A stretch of 64,000 nucleotides of DNA, taken from NCBI RefSeq assembly GCF_037893015.1, contig NC_133664.1, positions 124,372,319 to 124,436,318 on the forward strand, in the 5' to 3' direction. The stretch is from Macrotis lagotis (lineage: Eukaryota; Chordata; Mammalia; Peramelemorphia; Peramelidae). The position numbers and the translations under genes are program-made. Below the pieces are notes generated by a model. It was not told where the DNA came from, did not search any database, and was given only the letters and a program-made list of their open reading frames with translations. This document shows positions 56,617 to 64,000 of the stretch, one piece after another. The number at the start of each line of letters is the position of its first letter. Within the stretch, counting starts at the first letter, position 1.

Positions 56617-57785
56617 ATGAAGAAAAGCCAGTGAAAAGAGGGACTCCATGGAGAAATAGGGGTCCCCTTAGAAGAAATAGATTCTAACCCAGAGAGAGCT
56701 AGCACTTCTGAGGAGAATAAGAATTGGTCTCCAGCCCAGAAAGACTTCTTTGAAGAAATCAGCAAGGAGTTTAAAAATCAATTGGAAAAATTGGGAAAAG
56801 AAACTCAAGAGAAAATTAACACTTATCAAGATAAAATTAACATATTGCAACAAGAAAACAAATTTTTGGAAAATGTAATTGTACAAATACAAAAATGAAA
56901 ATAATTCCCTCAGATCCTCAATTGGGCAAATGCAAAAAGAAAATAATTCTGTCAAATTCTCAACTGAGCAAATGGAAAAAGAAAATAACTCTCTCAAAAC
57001 TGCACTTGGACAAATGGAAAACTCCTTCAAAATAGAATTGACCAAGTGGAAAAGGTGTTGCAAAAGGTAAATGCAGAAAATGCTTCTCTAAAAAAAGAAT
57101 TGATTCGGTGGAATATAATGACTTCATGAGACAACAAGATTCTATTAAAACCAAAAGTTTGAAAAAATAGAAGAAAATGTAAAATACCTCATCAGCAAAA
57201 CCACTGACCTAGAGAACAGATTAAGAAGGGACAACCTGAGAATTATAGGGTTTCCTGAAAACATTGGAGTGAAAAAAAGAGTAAACATAATAATACAGAA
57301 TGTAGTGATGGAAAATTGCCCTGATATCATGGAACCATAGGGCAAAATAGTAATTGAAAGAATACATTGATCCCCCCCACAAGAGATCCTCAAATGAAAA
57401 CACCAAGAAATGTGGCCAAATTCCAGAACTATAGATTAAAGAGAAAAATCCTACAAGCAGCCAGAAAGAAACAATTTAATTATCATGGAACCATGTAAGG
57501 ATTAAGTAGGACCTGGCTGTATCAGCATTAAAGGCTTGAAGGGCTTGGAATGAATATTCCCAAGAACAAGGGAACTTGTAATGAAGCCAGGAATCCACTA
57601 TCCAGCAAAGCTAAGCCTTCTCTTCCAGGAGAAAAGATGGAATTTCATAAAATAGGAGACTTCCAACATTTCCTGGTGAAAAGACCAGAGCTAAATAGAA
57701 AAATTTGGACATCAAGCAGGAGTCTCAAGAGACACATGAAAAGGTTAAAAAAAGGGGGGTGGGAGAAAATAGCTGCTATCCAGTA
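56617..57785 (+). pseudogene. L1-D ORF1 remnant
   Basis: It begins MKKSQ and is broken early by a stop. The coiled coil holds three exact-length 42-bp units at 56897-56938, 56939-56980 and 56981-57022 (NNSVKFSTEQMEKE-type, 14 residues, two heptads each). The RRM-like part follows at 57195-57260 (RRDNLRIIGFPENI), and the C-terminal domain at 57590-57700 with GEKMEFHKIGDFQHFLVKRP. Several frameshifts. ORF1p would coat L1 RNA if intact. Confidence 0.82.
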
Positions 57786-58269
57786 AGATAAAACTGGCGA
57801 TATCCCCACTTGGGAGAAAGATTCTCATAACTCTTGAGAATTATAAGTCAATTAGAGAGAATATACTTAGCCAGAACTAAGGGACACTCGTGATTTTCCT
57901 GTGACTCAGATAGACTGATTTAAAAGCAATATCTCCTTAAAGAGGAAGACAATAAGGAGACCAGAAGATGGCAGAGATTGAATCAGGTAAATCTCATTAC
58001 ATTAAGAAGTACATAAAACCTATTATAATATAGGGGAGGTGTGAACCACCTGAATCTTCACCTCATCAGACTTGGCATAAAGGTAACTTACACACACTCA
58101 GTTAAATTAAGAAACTTATCTTGCTTTTCAAATATTTAAAGGGGAAAAGGGGGGGCGTTGATATAGGAGGGCAAACACACTGAAGGTGGTGGTATTCAGA
58201 AACAAAATACTGGGGAATATGGATGAAGGGAAAATAGGGGGAAAATACAAACAGAGGAAAGATAGCAGG

Positions 58270-61200
58270 GGGGCAACAAAGAGTAATTATAACTTTGTGA
58301 ATGGGATGTACTCTCCCTTAAAATGTAAGTGGATAAGGGCAGCTAGGTGGCATAGTGGATAAAGCACCAGCCCTGGAGTCAGGAGTACCTGGGTTCAAGT
58401 CCAGTCTCAGACACTTAATAATTACCTAGCTGTGTGGCCTTGGGCAAGCCACTTAACCCCGGGTGCCTTGAAAAAACCTAAAAAATATGTAAATGGATAG
58501 CAGAGTGGATTAAAAAACAGAATCCTACAATATGTTGCTTACAAGAAATTCATTTGAAGCAGAGGGATACTTATAGAATAAAAGTAAAGGGTTGGAACAA
58601 AATATCTTTTGCTTCAGCTGAAGTGAAAAAAAAGCAGGGTAAGAAATCCTTATTTCAGACAAAGCAGCTGCAGAAATATATGTCATTAAAAGAGATAAGG
58701 AAGCAAACTATATCCTCCTAAAAGTTACAATAAAAATGAAGCAATTTCAATACTAAATAAATACTAAATAAATGCACCAAGTGGTATAGCATTCAAATTC
58801 TTAGAGAAGAAACTACAAGAAGACCAAGACAGCAAAAACTCTAATAGTGTGAAAACTCAACCCCTCATTCTCAGCTTTACATAAATCGAATCATAAAATA
58901 AACAAGAAGAAAGGTTAAGGAGGTAAATAGATTGTTAGAAAACCTAGATTTGATAGACTTATGGAGGAAATTGAATGAGAATAGAAAGGAATATACATTT
59001 TTTTTTCTGTAGTACATGGCACTTACACAAAAACTGACCATATACTAGGGCATAAAACCCTAATGATCAATTGCATAAAGGCAGAAATAGTGAATACATC
59101 TTTCTCAGATCATAATACAATAAAATCATATGTAATATTGGGCCAGGGAGATATAAAACCAAAACTAATTGGAAACTAAGTAACCTCATTTTAAAGAATG
59201 AGTGGATTAAGCAACAAATTATAGAAAGAATTAATTATTTCCTAGGTAATGACAACTATGAAACAACATATGAAAACTATTGGATACACTCAAGGTGACT
59301 GTCAGGGGATATCCTTACATGAATAAATTAGAGAAAGAGGAAATCAGTGATCTAAATATTCAACTAAAAAAATTAGAGGTAGAGCGAAATAAAAACCCCA
59401 ATTAAATGCCAAATTTGAAAATCTAAAAATTAAAGGAAAAATTAATAAAATTGAAAGCAAGAAAAGTATTGAACTAATAAATAAAACCAAGAGTTGGTTT
59501 TATGAAAAAAAAAGAAATAAAATTGACAAACCTCTCATCAATTTGATTAAAAAAAGAAAACCAAATTGTTAAATCATAAATGAAAAATGTGAATTCAGCA
59601 CTAATGAGGAGGAACTTAAAGTAATAATTTGGAATCATTTTAATGAACTCTATGCCAATAAATTTGACAATCTAAATGAAATGGACAATTATTTGCAAAT
59701 ATATAAGTTGTCCAGATTAAATGAAGAGGAAATTAAAAACCTAAATAACCCTATCTCAGAAAAAGTTCAGAAAGTCATTATTGAACTCTCTAAGAAAAAA
59801 TTTCCAGGGCCAGATGGATTCACATGTGAATTCTGTCAAACATTTAAGGAACAATTTCTTCCAATTCTGTAGACTCTTTGGAAAAATAGGTGAAAACGGA
59901 ACTCTGCCTAACTCTTTCTATGACACCAATATGGTGCTGATACCTAAATGAGGAAGAGTTAAAACAGCGAAAGAAAATTATATACCTATCTCCCTGATGA
60001 ATATACATACAAAAATCTTAAATAAAATCTTAGCAAAATGACTACAAGTCATCACTAGGATAATACTTTATGATCAAGTAGGATTTTATGTCTGGAATGC
60101 AGGGTTGGTTCAATATTAGGAAAACTGTTAATATAATTAATTATATAAAAAACAAACCTATCAGAAATAATATGATTATATCAATAGATGTTGAAAAAGC
60201 TTTTGACAAAATACAGCACCACTCCTAGTAAAAACACTAGAAAGTGTAGGAATAAATGGATTGTTCCTTAGAATAATAAGCAGTATCTATCTGAAACCAT
60301 CAACAAGCATTATATGCAACGGGGATGGGCTTGAGGCATTCCCAAGAAGATCAGGGGTGAAACAAGGATGCCCATTATCACCACTATTATTCAATATTGT
60401 ACTGGAAATATTACCCTCAGCAATAAGAGAAGAAAAAGAAATAGAAGGAATTAGAATAGGGAAGTAGGAGAAAAATTTCTCACTCTTTGTAGATGACATG
60501 ATGGTATACCTAGAGAATGCCAAAACGTCATCCTAAAACTACTAGAAGTAAATAGCAACTTTAGCAAAGTCACAGGATATAAATAAACTCTAATAAATCC
60601 ACATTTCTATATATGACTAACAAGATACAGCACAAAGAGAAATCCCATTCAAAGTAACCTCAGACAAAATAAAATACCTGGGAGTCTACCTGCCAAGGCA
60701 GATTCAAAAACTATTTGAAAACAAATACAAAACACTTCTCACACAAATAAAATCACATTTAAATAATGGGCAAACATCAACTACTCAGGGATAAGTCAAG
60801 ATAAATAATGAAAATGACAATTCTATCAAAACTAAACTATTTGTTTAATGCCCTGACAATCAAAATTCCAAAAGATTACTTTAATGAGTTAGAAAAAATT
60901 ATAAGTAAATTCATATGAGAAGTAAAAAATCAAGAATTTCCAAGAGATTCAATGAAAAAAAGTGCAAGAGAAGGTGGCTTAGCTTTATGAAATGTAAAAT
61001 TATATTATAAATCATCAGTCATCAAAATGATCTCGTATTGACTAAGAAATAGAGTGATAGATCAGTGGAATAGACTCAGTGCAATAGCAGGAAATGATTA
61101 AAGTAACTTATAGTAATCTAATCTGTTTGATAAACCCAAAGAGTTCAGCTATTGGGATAAAAACTCTTTCTTCAATAAAAACTGTTGAGAAAATTGGAAG

Positions 61201-61460
61201 TTAGTATGGAAGAAACTTGGATTAGATCAACACCTCACACCTTATACCAAGATAAGATCAAAATGGATACAGGATTTAGACATAATAATAATCATTATTA
61301 TTGGCAAACTAGAAGATCAAGGAGTAGTATTTCTGTCAGATCTTTGGAAAGGGAAGCAGTTTATGACCAAGGAAGAGATGGAGAACCTCATTATAAACAA
61401 ACTAGATAATTTTGGCTACATTAAATTAAAAAAGCTTTTGCACAGACTAAACCACTTTAG
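58270..61460 (+). pseudogene. L1-D ORF2 remnant
   Basis: The endonuclease start near 58280 reads 'ttataactttgtgaatgggatg', interrupted by a SINE at 58336-58486. The RT N-terminal block at 59681-59872 has [16 protein letters not shown] and [15 protein letters not shown]. The palm at 60261-60467 has [20 protein letters not shown], and FVDD (FADD/YxDD type) lies at 60486-60497. A later thumb/C-terminal part is at 61185-61460. Many stops and shifts; the C-terminal Cys-rich region is missing. Confidence 0.87.
58336..58486 (+). mobile_element. Young SINE in L1-D ORF2
   Basis: Full-length copy of the common SINE ('gggcagctaggtggcatagt' to 'ccttgaaaaaacctaaaaa'). Flanked by 'atgtaagtggata' (58323-58335) and 'atgtaaatggata' (58487-58499), one mismatch. 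Removing it restores ORF2 text. Confidence 0.92.
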
Positions 61461-62160
61461 GTCAAATTCTAGACAATCTATTACTTTCATTAGTCTTCAT
61501 GTTCTTCAAAGCCTTTCTAATAGGAATGACATCACCCAGGTAGACCAACAATCCCAGTTAATTTATGTCTCTGTCAACTTTCATCATTAACTCAAACAGG
61601 CAAAATCTTGCTGATAAGATAAAAACATTCTTCTCCTTGTCTTCCTTTTTCCATTGGGATGTGACACTATCCACTTTGAAAACCCAGTACCAAAAAGTCT
61701 AGTTACCTAAAAGATAATTGAGGTAATTTTTCAGACAATTGCTGAAGTCTCTATAAGTTAGAAGGCAACTTTTAAAGATTCTTCTTATAACAGTAAAGAA
61801 CTATTGAAAAAGGTTCAGGGAAAGGATACCAGTCCTTGATTAGGTATTTTTTCAATAATTATTATTCTATTATTTAAGCATCTGAGAGTCATCAAAGCTT
61901 CAAAGTCTCTTGTTAAGGTGTTTGAGGCAATGATCCTTTGATATTGTCACTGATTTTTATATTTTTATAAGATCATACATAAGAGGCATGAGCTGTCAGT
62001 TTTCATATATATATATATATATATATAGATCTGGTTCATTGTCTTTGATATTATTGAATATCCTTTTTTGATCTCAATCACTGTTAACACACTACAGATA
62101 TTTTAGAAATACTAGAGCTGTGATTCAGATTTTCTTGCCAATAGCTATGCTTTCCTTAGG
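61461..62160. other. Unique DNA with AT microsatellite
   Basis: An (AT)n run lies at 62006-62028. No L1 3'UTR or HAL1 3'UTR is visible here, although both would be expected if L1-D and HAL1-4 had kept their ends. Confidence 0.6.
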
Positions 62161-62167
62161 TAATTTT

Positions 62168-62317
62168 TTTTTAGATTTTTGCAAGGCAAACTAGGTTAAA
62201 TGGCTTGCCCAAGGCCACACAGCTAGGTAATTATTAAGTATCTGAGGCCGGATCTGAACTCAGGTACTCCTGACTCCAGGGCTGGTTCTCCATCCACTGT
62301 GCCACCTAGCTGCCCCT
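62168..62317 (-). mobile_element. SINE, minus strand
   Basis: From 'gatttttgcaaggcaaacta' to 'gtgccacctagctgcccc'. Probable diverged duplications 'tccttaggtaattt' (62154-62167) and 'tccttaaagaattt' (62318-62331). Confidence 0.88.
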
Positions 62318-62565
62318 CCTTAAAGAATTTTAAGCTCAGAATGATATAGACCAAACATAGGCAGTTCCTTCAACCATCCCACAAAAGTCTACTCTTGCAT
62401 TTTCACACACCTGTTAGAATAACTGGAATACAATATAAGAATTAGAAATGTACTCTCCAGTATGGGAGAACAATTCACATCTTTTGTTCTTATGTTTGCC
62501 TAAAGGATTATTTTGCAGAGAACTCACACAAGGCAAACATTCACATGGAGGTCAAAAAAGAGTAA

Positions 62566-64000
62566 TACATGGGAGACAGAGCCAAGATGATGGAGTAAAG
62601 TCAGGGACTTACTGAGCTCTCCCGACAAATGATTTGAAATACATTTAAATAATGACTCTAACTAAAATCTAGAGTGTCAGAATCCACCAAAAGATTAAGT
62701 GAAACAATTTTCCAGTCCAAGACAACTTGAAAGATCCATGGTAAGGGTCTTTTGCAATGGAGTTAGAATGGACCATCAGTGTAGCCTGGGTCTCTCCAGA
62801 AAGAACCAGCCCCAACCATCCAGGGACTTTGCAACACCTGGGTCAATGGCAACAGTGGTAGTTTCCAGTTCTCTATGTCCGATTTGGAAGGTCAGTAAGA
62901 AAACTCTACTGCCCTGTAAAAAGATCTCGTGCAGACTTCTGCAACTCAGACCTTACCTTAGTAGACCTGGACTCAGTGAAGCAGTAATAGGTCTCAAGAG
63001 TGACTGAATCTTCAGTGGCAGGTACTTCTGGAACTCTCAACCCACAAATGGTAGGGGTGGGGTGGAAGTGGGTCAGGGGAGATTACAGGGGTCTCTTTGC
63101 TATCAATGAGTCAGGAATCTATTGCTTTGCCCATACTCAGATTCAGGTTACATTTTTAGACCCCAGAGCTAGGAGAAGCACAACAGAAGATAAATCCTTA
63201 ATAAAGCAGGGACTCTTCTCATGATTACAGGGCAGTTCAGAGAGTTTGTGGTCACCCATAGACCAGAAGACTGGACAGGAGAATAGTCATAACTTTTCAC
63301 AAGATCTTGGAGGAATTGAGAACTTGTAGGACCCTGGGAGTATCTCTGCAAAACACTGCAGCAACATCCCAAAACTTGGGATAGTGTGTGTTTCATTCAG
63401 GAAATAAAACCACATCTTAACAAAGAGTTAAAATCAAGTCATATACTGGGGAAATTAGCAAACAAAAGGGAAAAATATCAACCATAGGTAATTTGATCAT
63501 ATGGAAGATCAAAGGTCATTCAAAGCCTCCAAGAAAAATATGAATTGGTCTCAGGTCTTGGAAGAGGTTAAGAAATCTTTGGAAAATCAAATAAGGGAGA
63601 GGCAGCTAGTTGCACAGCAGATAGAGCCAACCCTGGAGTCAGGAGTACCTGAGTTCAAATCAGGTCTCAGACACTTAATAATTATCTAGCTGTGTGACCT
63701 TGGGCAAGCCACTCAACCCCATTGCCTTGCAAAAACTAAAACTAAAAAAAAAATCAAATAAGAGAGACAGAAGAAAAATTGAGAAGAGAAATGAAAGTGA
63801 TGTGATAAATTGATGAAAATCAAGTCAGCAGCTTGATGAAGGAGATACCAAAAAGTACTGAAGAAAATAACATCTGAAAAACCAGACTAGTTTAAAAGGA
63901 AAAAGTGGTAGAAAAGGCCAATGAGGAAAAGAATGCCTTAAAAAACAGAATTAATCAAATGTAAAAGGAGATATAAATGTTCTCTGAAGAAAATAATTCC
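62566..64000 (+). mobile_element. HAL1-5 or L1: 5'UTR and start of ORF1
   Basis: 5' start near 'gggagacagagccaagatga', 5'UTR to about 63453, then ORF1-like coiled-coil text to the window end, split by a SINE. The former start codon appears changed to ATT at 63454-63456 ('gaaattagcaaacaaaag' where others read 'gaaatgag'). Whether ORF2 follows lies outside the window, so half-L1 or full L1 is undecided. Confidence 0.72.
63601..63750 (+). mobile_element. Young SINE in the terminal element
   Basis: 'ggcagctagttgcacagcag' to 'ccttgcaaaaactaaaacta'. Flanked by 'aaatcaaataagggaga' (63584-63600) and 'aaatcaaataagagaga' (63751-63767), one mismatch. It interrupts the ORF1 coiled-coil region. Confidence 0.93.

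Larger units (their letters stand above)
55893..61460 (+). mobile_element. L1-D: L1 with ORF1 and ORF2, 3' end missing
   Basis: 5' start 'ttttaggccaagatggcaga', 5'UTR to about 56610, ORF1 (56617-57785), spacer with about one 130-bp unit, SINE at 58336, ORF2 (58270-61460). ORF2 stops near 'cttttgcacagactaaacca', where L1-B continues for roughly 650 bp of ORF2 plus a 3'UTR. No A-tail follows. Same subfamily type as L1-B. Confidence 0.87.

Noticed and set aside
1..64000. CRISPR arrays, bacterial operons or endogenous retrovirus LTRs
   Set aside because: I looked for regular short repeats with spacers, bacterial gene layout, and LTR or gag/pol/env wording. None was seen; all reverse-transcriptase sequence here is LINE type.

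Overview
This looks like about 64 kb of non-coding mammalian DNA, very probably from a marsupial. The clues are the base composition, the lack of any dense ORF layout, and the dominant repeats: a young tRNA-derived CORE-type SINE with the 'ggcagctaggtgg' head and 'gccttgcaaaaac' tail, MAR1/MIR-like CORE-SINEs, L2, RTE/BovB-type fragments and marsupial-style LINE-1. An Australian marsupial is my preferred guess from the SINE wording, at low confidence. No functional host protein-coding gene is supported. The only host-gene trace is a decayed intronless copy of tissue-nonspecific alkaline phosphatase (ALPL) near 33.6-34.8 kb.

Layout. 1-9.5 kb: mostly unique sequence with an L2 copy split by a 5'-truncated L1, a SINE nested in an older SINE, a GA-rich simple repeat and a second L2 fragment. 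9.6-25.4 kb: a four-level nest. An old plus-strand L1 (L1-A) is split by a long minus-strand L1 (L1-B). L1-B is split by an ORF2-less half-L1 (HAL1-1), which is itself split by a SINE. The two innermost insertions have perfect target-site duplications. 25.7-30.4 kb: an RTE 3' end, then a second half-L1 (HAL1-2) with a SINE at its 5' edge. 30.4-40.2 kb: unique DNA, MIR-like SINEs, the ALPL pseudogene, and L1-F with a TTTC microsatellite at its tail. 40.3-43.8 kb: old minus-strand L1-E split by minus-strand HAL1-3 and a SINE. 43.8-52.6 kb: mainly unique DNA with scattered MIR-type SINEs and a pair of mariner-like terminal motifs. 52.6-61.5 kb: an orphan L1 5'UTR piece, HAL1-4 with a duplicated ORF1 core, and L1-D with ORF1 and ORF2 but no 3' end. 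62.2-64 kb: a SINE and the 5' end of another ORF1-bearing element that leaves the window.

How the parts relate. The most interesting content is a family of half-L1 (HAL1-like) elements: L1-type 5'UTR, ORF1, then a 3'UTR with no ORF2. They cannot make their own reverse transcriptase, so they would depend on ORF2p from full L1s. HAL1-1 carries a 3' tail nearly identical to the 3' end of the L1-B family, a plausible recognition handle. The HAL1 3'UTR also carries an antisense SINE fixed in the family. Half-L1s are a known class; the captured SINE, the borrowed L1 tail and the A-to-G-skewed tandem SINE units are the parts I would check for novelty. All alignments here were made by eye; no database search was run.
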